Both the position numbers and the translations under genes were made by a program. Positions 44,393 to 52,514 of a stretch of 64,000 nucleotides of DNA are shown piece after piece (positions within the stretch are counted from its first letter, which is position 1; each line of letters starts with the position of its first letter). The stretch comes from Astrobacterium formosum (GTDB lineage Bacteria > Pseudomonadota > Alphaproteobacteria > Rhizobiales > Xanthobacteraceae). Location: positions 1-64,000 of the forward strand of contig JAVDCA010000001.1 in assembly GCA_030848545.1 (NCBI GenBank), written 5' to 3'. A model generated the notes under the pieces. That model worked only from the letters and a program-made list of their open reading frames with translations, was not told where the DNA came from and made no database searches.

Positions 44393-45609
44393 TGACGCAG
44401 TCCGCCCTGTCGGCGCGTCTTTTGCGCATCAAGCCGTCGCCCAGCATGGCCGCCAAGGCTCTGGTCGACAAGCTGCGCGCCGAGGGCCGCAATATCGTCG
44501 ACTTCACCTTGGGGGAGCCCGACCTGCCGACGCCGCCGCACATCATCGAAGCCGCAATTGCGGCCATGCGCCGGGGTGAGACGCGCTATACCGGGGCTGC
44601 GGGGACCCCGGCCCTGCGCCGTGCGATCGCCGCAAAGCTCGCCCGGGACAACCATCTCGACTATCGTCCGGAGGAGATCGTCGTCGGCTGCGGCGGCAAG
44701 CACATCATCTATCATGCCCTGGCGGCCACCCTGGGGGCGGGCGACGAGGTGATCGTTCCGAAACCCTATTGGGTTTCCTATCCGGACATCTCCCTGCTCA
44801 CCGATGCGACTCCCATCGAAGTGAATGCCGACTCGGCGAACGGGCTGAAGCTGACCGCGGATGCTCTCGAAGCTGCGATCACGCCGCGCACCAAGTGGGT
44901 GATCCTCAATACCCCCAACAATCCCTCCGGGGCCGTCTACAGCCGCGGCGAACTGCTGGCTCTCGCCGCGGTCCTGCGCCGCCACGAGCACGTGATGCTG
45001 CTTTCGGACGAGATCTACGAACATTTCGTCTACGACGGCGGCCGCCACGTGTCTCCCGCCGAGGTCGCGCCCGAACTCAGGGACCGCATCCTCGTGGTCA
45101 ACGGTGCCTCCAAGGGCTATTGCATGACCGGCTGGCGCTTGGGATACGGCGCCGGTCCCAAGTTTCTGGTCGATGCCATTTCGAAACTGGTGTCGCAGAC
45201 CACCACGTGCCCGAACGCCATTGCCCAGGCGGCCGCCATCGAAGCGTTTGCCGGCGATCAGGCGCCCGTTCACGCGATGGTGGCGATCTTCAAGGAAAGG
45301 CGCGACCGCATCGTCGCCGGCCTCAACCGGGCGGAGGGGCTCGCCTGCCCGGCGCCTTGCGGTGCGTTCTATGTCTTCCCGTCCGTCGCGGGACTGATCG
45401 GACGCCGTGCGCCTGACGGCACGCTGCTGGATACCGATACCGAGGTTGCGAACTACTTTCTCAGAGAGGTCGGCGTCGCCACCGTGGATGGGGCGTCCTA
45501 CGGCATGTCGCCGTACCTGCGGTTGTCTTTCGCAACGTCGCTGAATGCCATCGACGAGGGCTGTGCGCTGATCGCCGAGGCATGCTCGAAACTCTGCCCT
45601 TCTCGGTGA
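44392..45609 (+). CDS. Class I pyridoxal-phosphate aminotransferase, copy 1
   Basis: 405 residues, AspC-like fold type I. It shows VDFTLGEPDLPTPPHIIEAA, the cofactor loop GCGGKHIIYHAL, NTPNNPSGAVYSRGEL (Asn of the PLP site), DEIYEHFVYDG (Asp-Tyr) and the Schiff-base lysine in NGASKGYCMTGWRLGYGAGP. The Arg of RLSFAT would bind the alpha-carboxylate. It probably transaminates glutamate- or aspartate-like substrates. ATG 44392 overlaps the aldolase stop; the next gene, dctP, starts 84 bases later. Aldolase plus aminotransferase suggests conversion of a 4-substituted glutamate to a 2-oxo acid that the aldolase splits. A paralogue lies at 54172. Confidence 0.92.
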   Translation: MTQSALSARLLRIKPSPSMAAKALVDKLRAEGRNIVDFTLGEPDLPTPPHIIEAAIAAMRRGETRYTGAAGTPALRRAIAAKLARDNHLDYRPEEIVVGCGGKHIIYHALAATLGAGDEVIVPKPYWVSYPDISLLTDATPIEVNADSANGLKLTADALEAAITPRTKWVILNTPNNPSGAVYSRGELLALAAVLRRHEHVMLLSDEIYEHFVYDGGRHVSPAEVAPELRDRILVVNGASKGYCMTGWRLGYGAGPKFLVDAISKLVSQTTTCPNAIAQAAAIEAFAGDQAPVHAMVAIFKERRDRIVAGLNRAEGLACPAPCGAFYVFPSVAGLIGRRAPDGTLLDTDTEVANYFLREVGVATVDGASYGMSPYLRLSFATSLNAIDEGCALIAEACSKLCPSR

Positions 45610-45693
45610 CGAACCGTCGATCGAGAGGATTTTACGTCTGCCGGGTTCCCTTCTCTGCGTTGGAATATTCATAATCAGGACAGGAGGCTTCTC

Positions 45694-46674
45694 GTGCTTA
45701 AGAAATTCATGCTCTCTCTCATCGCGACCGGAGCGGTCGCAGCCGGCCTTGCGACTTCCGCCGTCGCGCAGACCAAGTGGGATCTGCCGCTGGTGTGGCC
45801 GGATGCGAACTACATCGTGAAGGACGCCCGGGTGTTCGCCGACAAGGTCAAGGAGGCCACCGGCGGGTCGCTGATCATCACCCTGCATCCGGGCGGCTCG
45901 CTCGGGTTCAAAGGCCCCGAGATGCTGGCCGTCGTGCGCGACGGGCTGGTGCCGATCGGCGATATGCTGCTCAATCAGCAGGTCGGCGAGGACAAACTGC
46001 TCGGGATCGAATCGTTGCCGTACCTCATCGGCAGTTTCGACGAGCTGGAAAGCTTCCATAAGAAGTACAACGTGCTTCTCGAAGAGATATTCGCGAAGAA
46101 CAACCAGAAGATCCTGTTCTCCATTCCCTGGCCGCAGCAGCAGATCTGGACCAAGAAGGAAATCAAGACGATCGCCGACATGAAGGGGATCAAGATCCGG
46201 TCCTACGACAAATCATCGACCGAAATCTTCGCGGCCGCGGGCATGAATCCTGTCCAGCTCCCGTGGGGCGAGGTGGTGCCGTCCATCGCCGCCGGCGTGA
46301 TCGACGCGGTGGCGACGTCGGCGCCTTCTGCGGTCGACGGCGCGTTCTGGGAATTCCTCAAATACGGCTATCCGACCCGGCAGACCTGGAATACGGATAT
46401 CGTCAGCGTCAACCTGGACGCCTGGAAGAAGCTCACCGACCAGCAGCGCAAGGCGCTGGTGGACGTCGCCACGGCTCTTGAGCCGGTGTTCTGGGCGGAC
46501 GCGCGCAAGATCGACGACGACGCCATGGCGACGCTCACCAAGCGCGGCATGATCATCGGCAAGATCGACGACGCCATGCGCAAGGAGCTGCGTGATCGCG
46601 CTGCGCCTTTGCGCGAGACCGCCGCGAAGGCGATGGGTCCCCGGGCGCGCGCCTACGTGCCGGAAGGCAAGTAA
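45694..46674 (+). CDS. dctP: TRAP transporter substrate-binding protein DctP, system 2
   Basis: 326 residues with a Sec signal peptide (MLKKFMLSLIATGAVAAGLA, cleavage near AVAQT). Family blocks: VFADKVKEATGGSLIITLHP, GPEMLAVVRDGLVPIGDMLL, MKGIKIRSYDKSSTEIFAAA (binding Arg) and NPVQLPWGEVVPSIAAGVID. The start is GTG 45694 behind CAGGAGG. It heads dctP-dctQ-dctM of the second TRAP system, in the same run as the aldolase and aminotransferase. The substrate is probably a dicarboxylate or amino-acid-like acid feeding those enzymes. Confidence 0.94.
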   Translation: MLKKFMLSLIATGAVAAGLATSAVAQTKWDLPLVWPDANYIVKDARVFADKVKEATGGSLIITLHPGGSLGFKGPEMLAVVRDGLVPIGDMLLNQQVGEDKLLGIESLPYLIGSFDELESFHKKYNVLLEEIFAKNNQKILFSIPWPQQQIWTKKEIKTIADMKGIKIRSYDKSSTEIFAAAGMNPVQLPWGEVVPSIAAGVIDAVATSAPSAVDGAFWEFLKYGYPTRQTWNTDIVSVNLDAWKKLTDQQRKALVDVATALEPVFWADARKIDDDAMATLTKRGMIIGKIDDAMRKELRDRAAPLRETAAKAMGPRARAYVPEGK

Positions 46675-46757
46675 CGTCGCGGCCACGTACCGTTGCCGGC
46701 CGGCCGAACGCGAGTTCCCGGCCGGCCGTGCCGGGAGATGCCTGGAGGTCAATTCGT

Positions 46758-47270
46758 ATGAAGCGCCTGCTCGTTCTCTCCGACAGATTCAATCTGGTCT
46801 GCGGCTATCTGGCTGGATTTGCGATCCTGTTGATCGCGGTCATGCAGATCGTCGAGATTGCCAGCCGCAATGTCCTGAACTACAGCTTGCCGTTCGTCTG
46901 GGAATACGGCGCCTATATGCACGCCGGTGCCGTGTTCATGGCCGCGGCCTATACGCTGCGGACGGGTGGACATGTCCGGGTGGCAATGCTGGTCGGCCGA
47001 GCCCCCAAACTGTTCGAGATCGTCTCCACGAGCTTGGCGCTGTTGATCTCGATCCTCCTCTCCTACGCGATGATTCGGTTTGCGATCGGCTTCGGCGCCA
47101 CGGGACGTACCTCCAGCACGATCAACGAGGTGCCATTGGTCTGGCCGACGTCGTTCATGGCCTTCGGTGCGACGCTGCTGACGCTGCAATTGTCTCTGCG
47201 CCTCGTCCTCGTCGCCATCGGCGAAGTTGCAGACATATCCTGGGGCGGGGAAGAGGGGCTGGCCGAATGA
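46758..47270 (+). CDS. dctQ: TRAP transporter small permease DctQ, system 2
   Basis: 170 residues, four membrane helices, with IASRNVLNYSLPFVWEYGAY and AAAYTLRTGGHVRVAMLVGR, the latter the conserved H/R segment of the family. ATG 46758 follows GGAGG; upstream in-frame codons from 46728 are not needed. Its stop overlaps a 10-codon mini-ORF that runs to the start of dctM. Confidence 0.92.
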   Translation: MKRLLVLSDRFNLVCGYLAGFAILLIAVMQIVEIASRNVLNYSLPFVWEYGAYMHAGAVFMAAAYTLRTGGHVRVAMLVGRAPKLFEIVSTSLALLISILLSYAMIRFAIGFGATGRTSSTINEVPLVWPTSFMAFGATLLTLQLSLRLVLVAIGEVADISWGGEEGLAE

Positions 47271-47299
47271 CGGGCGTTCGCGAACCGGAGGATATCTAG
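47267..47299 (+). other. Ten-codon mini-ORF linking dctQ and dctM
   Basis: ATG 47267 overlaps the dctQ stop (ATGA); ten codons follow (MTGVREPEDI) with a TAG at 47297-47299 directly before the GTG start of dctM at 47300 and in the same frame. GGAGGA inside it serves dctM. It looks like a reinitiation bridge between the two genes rather than a functional peptide. Confidence 0.4.
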
Positions 47300-48595
47300 G
47301 TGGCAATCGTGTTCGTGACGACGCTCGGGCTGCTGTTCGGCCTTCTCGGTGTCGGGATATGGGTGAGTCTGTCCTTGATGGGCGTCGGCGCCGGCACGTT
47401 GCTGGCGTTTCGCTCGCTGCCGGTGGACAAAGTGCTGGCACAGGCCGTGTGGAACGGCCTGACGTCGAGCGAATTGGTCGCCCTGCCGATGTTCATCCTG
47501 ATGGCAGAGTTTCTGTTCCGCTCCAAATTCACGGCCAATCTGTTCCGGGCCGTGGAGCCGTGGGTGCGCAATTTGCCCGGCGGACTTCTGCACGCGAACA
47601 TCGTCGGCTGCACGCTCTTCGCGGCGATCTCCGGCTCCTCGGCCGCGACCACCATGACGGTTGGTCGCATCACGCTCAAAGAACTGTTCTCGCGCGATTA
47701 CGATCGCTCGCTCGCCATCGGTTCGCTGGCCGGGGCAGGCACGCTCGGCTTTCTGATCCCGCCCAGCCTCATCTTCATCATCTACGGGGTGTTGTCGCAG
47801 ACCTCGATCCTCAAACTGTTCGCTGCCGGCATCGTACCGGGGCTGCTGCTCGCCGGCTCGTTCGCGGGTTACCTGTTCATCAGGGCGTTGTGGCGGCCGG
47901 TGGTGCCCGCACGCCAGGACGAAAGTGGAAACAACATCTGGCGTGAGCGCTTCCTGGCATTGCCGTACCTGCTGCCGTTCGTGATCTTGATGTTCACGAT
48001 CCTGGGGTCGATGTACGGCGGACTGGCGAGTCCGACCGAGGCGGCCGCGGTGGGGATCGCCATCACCTTGACCATCATGGCCCTGGAAGGCTCGCTTACT
48101 CGCCAGACGGTCCTCGAGTCCTGCCTGGGCAGCGCGAGAACCGCGAGCATGCTCGGGCTGATCATCGGCGCCGCCTTCTTCCTCTCGGTGGCGATGGGAT
48201 ATCTCGGGCTTCCCAAGGCCGTGGCGGCGCAGGTCGCGGCGATGAACGTGTCGCCGTTCATGCTGATCGTCATGCTGCTGGGCCTCTACATCGTACTCGG
48301 CTGCTTTCTCGAGGGCATGTCGATCATCGTCATGACCTTGCCGATCACGCTGCCGCTGGTGAATGCCGCCGGCTTCAGCACGATCTGGTACGGTGTCTTT
48401 CTCGTGATCGCCGTCGAGATGGCGCAAGTCACGCCACCGGTCGGATTCAACCTGTACGTCATCCAGGGGCTGACGGGAGAGAGCATCGGCCGGATCGCCC
48501 GCGACACCCTGCCGTTCTTCCTCATCATGCTGGTTTTCACGCTTCTGCTGGCGCTGGCGCCGGAGATCGTCGACTTTCTGCCCAATCACATGTGA
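47300..48595 (+). CDS. dctM: TRAP transporter large permease DctM, system 2
   Basis: 431 residues and about 12 membrane helices. Motifs: AISGSSAATTMTVGRITLKE, LIPPSLIFIIYGVLSQTSIL, SPTEAAAVGIAITLT, GCFLEGMSIIVMTLPITLPL and AQVTPPVGFNLYVIQGLTGE. Starts with GTG 47300 behind GGAGGA (TAGGTG junction). It closes the operon that begins with the RraA-type aldolase at 43712. Confidence 0.94.
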   Translation: MAIVFVTTLGLLFGLLGVGIWVSLSLMGVGAGTLLAFRSLPVDKVLAQAVWNGLTSSELVALPMFILMAEFLFRSKFTANLFRAVEPWVRNLPGGLLHANIVGCTLFAAISGSSAATTMTVGRITLKELFSRDYDRSLAIGSLAGAGTLGFLIPPSLIFIIYGVLSQTSILKLFAAGIVPGLLLAGSFAGYLFIRALWRPVVPARQDESGNNIWRERFLALPYLLPFVILMFTILGSMYGGLASPTEAAAVGIAITLTIMALEGSLTRQTVLESCLGSARTASMLGLIIGAAFFLSVAMGYLGLPKAVAAQVAAMNVSPFMLIVMLLGLYIVLGCFLEGMSIIVMTLPITLPLVNAAGFSTIWYGVFLVIAVEMAQVTPPVGFNLYVIQGLTGESIGRIARDTLPFFLIMLVFTLLLALAPEIVDFLPNHM

Positions 48596-48724
48596 TCCGC
48601 CCTTCATTCAATGGGGCAAGCGTCGATTGCTTCGGCTCTCTCCCAACGTCCGGCGATCCGGAACAGGACGGCGGCACGGACACGAGATACCAACTTTCAT
48701 TGACTTTGACCGATCCCGCTCTCC

Positions 48725-48877
48725 CGTCATTGCGAGCTGCCGGGTCCGGCCCATAGCGCGTTGAAGACGCGCGTAAACGCGCTGAAGGGCCGGCCCGATG
48801 ACAGGCTTAAGCGAAGCCATCCGGTCCTTTCCTCGAGGCCCCTGGATTGCTTTATCGCTTCGCTCCTCGCAATGACG
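48725..48877. repeat. Full-length intergenic palindromic element
   Basis: End arms CGTCATTGCGAG (48725-48736) and CTCGCAATGACG (48866-48877) are perfect inverted copies. Inside is a second palindrome with CCGGCCC at about 48746 and GGGCCGG at about 48788, and another arm TTGCTTTATCGCTTCGCTCC at the right. This composite element is typical of Bradyrhizobiaceae-like genomes and probably non-coding. It lies downstream of dctM, convergent with the next genes. Confidence 0.8.
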
Positions 48878-48954
48878 AGTCACGATCAACGAATTTGGTA
48901 TGATCTCTCCGCGCGAGGGCTTCTCGGACGGCGATGCATGCGAACGCGAGGCCG

Positions 48955-49160
48955 CTACGCCACGAACGTGCCGCCGAGTTCGTCGTCGATGTGGATGCGG
49001 ATGATCTCGTCGAAATCCGCCTTCGCCTTGAAGCCGAGCGCGCGCTTGGGATCGAAACGACGCGCACGAACGATGCGCGGCTTCCGGGTTGGTGATGCGT
49101 GCCAATGCCGATCCGTTCGGCGAGCGTCCAGGTGACGTCCTGTATTGTCAGGTTGGCGCG
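48955..49160 (-). pseudogene. denD 3'-end pseudogene
   Basis: The last 33 codons (RFDPKRALGFKAKADFDEII, then RIHIDDELGGTFVA, stop) copy the end of the intact denD at 55605 with a small in-frame deletion. Further upstream, in another frame, ANLTIQDVTWTLAERIG matches denD's INLAMPGVACTVAEQIA. A frameshift and loss of the intervening part show decay. At DNA level 48951-49066 and 55601-55722 are near-identical direct repeats. Other bases of 48596-49214 hold the palindromic element and no gene. Confidence 0.8.
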
Positions 49161-49214
49161 CGTGTGTCTGGGAGTGCATGCTTGCCCGGTGGTCACGCTC
49201 GCCGCAGAATCCGA

Positions 49215-49865
49215 TCACTCAAGATAGTATTTGTGATCCACGAGTTTCTGCTTGCCGATCGCGATATGCTTGTAGAATGCTTTTGCGCAGCCTTCCTGGT
49301 CATTGTAGACGATCGCTTCGATGATCGACTGATGCTGGGCGTTCGACAGGCGCAACATTCTGGGATTGCGGATTTCGTTCTGGAGGAACGCCTTGAGGAG
49401 AATTTCCTGTTGCTCGGCCAGATGCATCAGCGGTTCGTTGCCGGCGATCGCGAACAGCCTGCGATGAAAAACTTCGTTGATCGCAGAAAACCGTTCACTG
49501 TCTTCCCGGATCGCGGCGTTCTCCATGTCTTCCAGCAAGTGTTTGAGTTCGGCGATGTCGGCGGACGTCGCCCGCGTCGGCAGCAGCGCGCCGGCCGCGT
49601 AGGCGAGGCCTGCGCGTACGTCGTAAAGATCGAGAATTTCCTTGAAGCCGAGCTTGCGTAAAACAGCGCCTTTGTGGGGAATGACCTCGACGAGCCCATA
49701 TTGCTCGAGCCTGCGAATTGCCTCCCTTACGGGGCCCCGGCTGATCTTGAGCTTTTGCGCGAGCTGGTTCTCGTTGATCTTTTCGCCGGGGCGGATCTGA
49801 CCGGTCGCGATCAACTGTTCGAGTTGCTCGAAAACAGTACCCGCCAAATCGCCGTTACTGTCCAT
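49215..49865 (-). CDS. GntR/FCD regulator of the HpcH-Tct module
   Basis: 216 residues: winged helix (1-72; QIRPGEKINENQLAQKLKIS, RGPVREAIRRLEQYGLVEVI) and FCD domain (from about 80; DLYDVRAGLAYAAGALLPTR, EVFHRRLFAIAGNE, SNAQHQSIIEAI with metal-type His residues). ATG 49865 follows AAGGTGA. It is divergent from the HpcH aldolase operon; TTGTCGACAA lies 14 bases upstream of its own start and a near copy sits before the aldolase gene, so it probably represses both until an acid effector binds. Confidence 0.92.
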   Translation of the reverse strand: MDSNGDLAGTVFEQLEQLIATGQIRPGEKINENQLAQKLKISRGPVREAIRRLEQYGLVEVIPHKGAVLRKLGFKEILDLYDVRAGLAYAAGALLPTRATSADIAELKHLLEDMENAAIREDSERFSAINEVFHRRLFAIAGNEPLMHLAEQQEILLKAFLQNEIRNPRMLRLSNAQHQSIIEAIVYNDQEGCAKAFYKHIAIGKQKLVDHKYYLE

Positions 49866-49878
49866 ATTTCACCTTGAA

Positions 49879-49888
49879 TTGTCGACAA
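49879..49888. promoter_or_regulatory. GntR-type operator, site 1
   Basis: Perfect 10-bp palindrome TTGTCGACAA, of the TTGT-NN-ACAA form used by FCD-type GntR regulators, 14 bases upstream of the gntR start. The 327-base gap 49866-50192 has no gene. Confidence 0.65.
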
Positions 49889-50131
49889 AGAGCTCAGCCT
49901 TGTCTTCAATCTGACGGGAAGGGCGCCCGCAACGCGAAAGGCCGTTCATCCGGCTATCCGAACGCGACGGTGGCTTCCATGCCGGCAACGGGCAGCCACA
50001 ACCCATCATGAATGAATGGCGGCAGGCTTACAACAGGGGCGCGCGTGGATTCGATTTGTGCACCGAGTGGATTTTTTGGGCAGGGCCCACCTTATTGTCG
50101 CACCGTATTGCCTATCTGGTGGTCGCCTGCA

Positions 50132-50141
50132 TTGTTGACAA
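50132..50141. promoter_or_regulatory. GntR-type operator, site 2
   Basis: TTGTTGACAA, one base off the perfect palindrome of site 1, 52 bases upstream of the HpcH aldolase ATG at 50193, and followed by an A-rich stretch. Confidence 0.6.
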
Positions 50142-50192
50142 AAAATATCCGATCGCCGACAGTTCAACTCAACCTCGAAGAAAGCTCGGAAG

Positions 50193-50984
50193 ATGATTGT
50201 AGAAAACGCCGTCCTGCGCCGCCTGCGCGGCGGGGCGATCGCGGCCAGTTTCAACGTCAGCCGGTTGCGCACGGTCGAAGTGAGCCAGATCGCGCGTGCC
50301 TGCGGGTTCCACTGGCTTTTCATCGACCTCGAGCACAGCACCGCGGATCTGGATCTCGCGTCCCAGCTCTGTCTGGCCGCCCTTCCCACCGGCGTCACAC
50401 CGATCGTTCGCGTTCCGGAGGGAGACGTGAACATGGCCACCCGCATTCTCGACGGCGGTGCGCAGGGAATCATTTTCCCGCACGTGGATTCGGCCGCGGA
50501 AGCGGAGCGCCTCGTGCGCGCCTGCCGCTATCCTGTGCGCGGCACTCGCTCGCTGACCTTTCCTGGCGCCCAACTCGGCTATCAGGCCATGAAGGCCGGC
50601 GAAGCGATGAAATTGCTGGATGGCGAAACGCTGATCGTTGCGATGGTGGAAACCCCGGAGGCCGTCAAGAACACCCGCGAGATCGCAGCCGTGGAAGGCA
50701 TCGACGTGGTGATGATCGGAGGCCAGGACCTGTGCTCGACGATGGGAATTCCCGGACAGACTAGTCATCCGATGTTCGTCGAGGCCGTGGGCAAGGTCGT
50801 CGACGATACCCGCGCGGCCGGGAAATGGCCCGGTCTTGGCGGAGTCTATGACGAGAGCCTTTTGAAGACGTTCATCGAACGCGGTGTGCTCTTCTTCCTG
50901 GGAGGCGCGGATTTCGCCTTCCTGATGGCGGGTGCACGTGCCAGGGGAGCGTTCTTCAAGACCTTCGACAAGGATCCGGCCTAG
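50193..50984 (+). CDS. HpcH/HpaI-family aldolase
   Basis: 263 residues, TIM-barrel class II pyruvate aldolase. It shows FIDLEHSTADLDLASQLCLA (catalytic-region Glu-His), TPIVRVPEGDVNMATRILDG (pyruvate-binding Arg), GAQGIIFPHVDSAAEAE, the metal ligands Glu in VAMVETPEAVKN and Asp in VVMIGGQDLCSTMG. It cleaves or forms 2-oxo-4-hydroxy acids. It leads the run to tctC, tctB, tctA and an aminotransferase, controlled by the GntR regulator upstream. It is the functional counterpart of the RraA-type aldolase at 43712. Confidence 0.92.
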   Translation: MIVENAVLRRLRGGAIAASFNVSRLRTVEVSQIARACGFHWLFIDLEHSTADLDLASQLCLAALPTGVTPIVRVPEGDVNMATRILDGGAQGIIFPHVDSAAEAERLVRACRYPVRGTRSLTFPGAQLGYQAMKAGEAMKLLDGETLIVAMVETPEAVKNTREIAAVEGIDVVMIGGQDLCSTMGIPGQTSHPMFVEAVGKVVDDTRAAGKWPGLGGVYDESLLKTFIERGVLFFLGGADFAFLMAGARARGAFFKTFDKDPA

Positions 50985-51046
50985 GGGCGAGGGAAACGTT
51001 CCGGGCCTTGCTGTTCGTTCGAGTTCATCCAACGGAGAACCACACC

Positions 51047-52018
51047 ATGCGAAAGACGTTTGCAGCTTTTGCGGCGGCGGCAATACTCGGCTTCCTTCCG
51101 AGCATCGGGGCGCAAGCCGCCGACTATCCGAGAAAACCGATCGAGATGATCGTGGCCTATGGCGCGGGCGGCAGCACGGACATCATGGCGCGCATCTTCG
51201 CCAAATACGCCGGCGAGCGCCTCGGCCAGCGTGTGGTCGTCATCAACAAGCCCGGTGCCGGCGGAGAAATCGGCTGGACGGCGCTCGCGAATGCCAAGCC
51301 CGACGGTTACACGATCGGCCTCATCAACTCGCCGGTGGTCGAAGTCTACCCGTTCACCCGCGCCAAGACGGTCGGCTATGACCTCAAGAAGATCAAGCCG
51401 CTGGTCAATGTGGTGACCGACCCGGGCATGATCGCGGTGTCCGCCGGCTCGCCCTACAAGACGCTGAAGGACTTCCTCGACGCTGTGAAAGCCCGTCCCG
51501 GCGAGGTCACGCTGTCCCACGAAGGGATCGGCGGCGACGACCATCTCGCCGCCCTGAACGTGCAGAAAGCGACCGGCGCCAAGTTCAAGTTCGTGACCTT
51601 CAACGGTAACGCGGAGGCCACCGTCGCCCTGCTGGGCGGCCACATCCACGCCTTCGAAGGCAACATGTCGGAAGCCGCCGCGCAGATCAAGGAAGGCAAG
51701 ATCCGTGGCCTCGCGATCTGGGCAGCCAAGCGCCAGGACGCGGTTCCGGAGGTTCCGACCGGCGCGGAGCAGGGCGTGAACGTCATCGCGGCCGCATCCC
51801 GCGGCGTCGCTGTCCCGGCCGGCCTGCCCAAGGATGTCTACGAGAAGCTGCTCGCCGTCTCCCGCGAAGTCGTCGCCGACCCGGCCTTCCGGGCAGAGCT
51901 CGCCAAGCTGAACATGCCGATCAATCCGATGTTCGGCGACGAATACCAGAAGTTCCTCGACGACAGCTTCAAGACACTCAAGGCCATGTGGGACGCCGAA
52001 CCCTGGATCAAGGAATGA
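51047..52018 (+). CDS. tctC: Tripartite tricarboxylate transporter binding protein TctC
   Basis: 323 residues with a Sec signal peptide (MRKTFAAFAAAAILGFLPSI, cleavage near AQAADYP). Family blocks: YPRKPIEMIVAYGAGGSTDI, VVINKPGAGGEIGWTALANA, KPDGYTIGLINSP, and GIGGDDHLAALNVQKATGAK. It captures a carboxylate in the periplasm for TctAB. The start ATG 51047 follows GGAGA; upstream in-frame codons from 51008 are not part of a signal peptide. Ends 37 bases before tctB. Confidence 0.94.
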   Translation: MRKTFAAFAAAAILGFLPSIGAQAADYPRKPIEMIVAYGAGGSTDIMARIFAKYAGERLGQRVVVINKPGAGGEIGWTALANAKPDGYTIGLINSPVVEVYPFTRAKTVGYDLKKIKPLVNVVTDPGMIAVSAGSPYKTLKDFLDAVKARPGEVTLSHEGIGGDDHLAALNVQKATGAKFKFVTFNGNAEATVALLGGHIHAFEGNMSEAAAQIKEGKIRGLAIWAAKRQDAVPEVPTGAEQGVNVIAAASRGVAVPAGLPKDVYEKLLAVSREVVADPAFRAELAKLNMPINPMFGDEYQKFLDDSFKTLKAMWDAEPWIKE

Positions 52019-52055
52019 TCGAGGTCCAAGTCATGATCGCGTGGGACAGAACCGA

Positions 52056-52502
52056 ATGACGATGTCCACGAGAGATCACCTGGTGACTGCGGTGCTCGTT
52101 CTCACGGGCGCCGCGGCCATCTGGTCGGGAATGCAGATGGTCGCCGGCGCCGGGCTCTTCCCGATCATCATCGGCGTCGTGCTGGTGCTGGTGGCGCTCG
52201 CGCATTCCCTCGTCATCGGCCGCGGGCTGGTGAGCGAACCAGAACCCGATTCTATTTACTGGGGGCGTTTCGCCGCGGCATTGGGACTCGCTGTCGCATT
52301 CGTCTTCCTGATCGAGCCTTTGGGCATGTACGTCGCCATGCCGCTCTATCTCTTCCTGGCCATCCGCCTGCTGTCACGCGCCGGAACGGTGACGGCGGTG
52401 CTCGTCGGACTGGGCTTCACGGTCATGACGTTCGTCACCTTCCACACTCTGCTGGAAGTCCCGACTCCGCCGGGCCTGCTCGGCATGTTCTTCGATCTGT
52501 AG
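52056..52502 (+). CDS. tctB: Tripartite tricarboxylate transporter small subunit TctB
   Basis: About 148 residues, four membrane helices (VTAVLVLTGAAAIWSGMQMV, LFPIIIGVVLVLVALAHSLV, then two near YVAMPLYLFLAIRLLSRAGT and VLVGLGFTVMTFVTFHTLLE). Poorly conserved family, recognised by size, helix pattern and position between tctC and tctA. ATG 52056 is chosen; 52062 or GTG 52041 are alternatives. tctA begins 12 bases later. Confidence 0.88.
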   Translation: MTMSTRDHLVTAVLVLTGAAAIWSGMQMVAGAGLFPIIIGVVLVLVALAHSLVIGRGLVSEPEPDSIYWGRFAAALGLAVAFVFLIEPLGMYVAMPLYLFLAIRLLSRAGTVTAVLVGLGFTVMTFVTFHTLLEVPTPPGLLGMFFDL

Positions 52503-52514
52503 GGCCGACCATCC

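Noticed and set aside
48596-49214. Mobile element or tRNA in the gap after dctM
   Set aside because: No transposase frame or cloverleaf found; the gap is explained by a palindromic element and the denD pseudogene.
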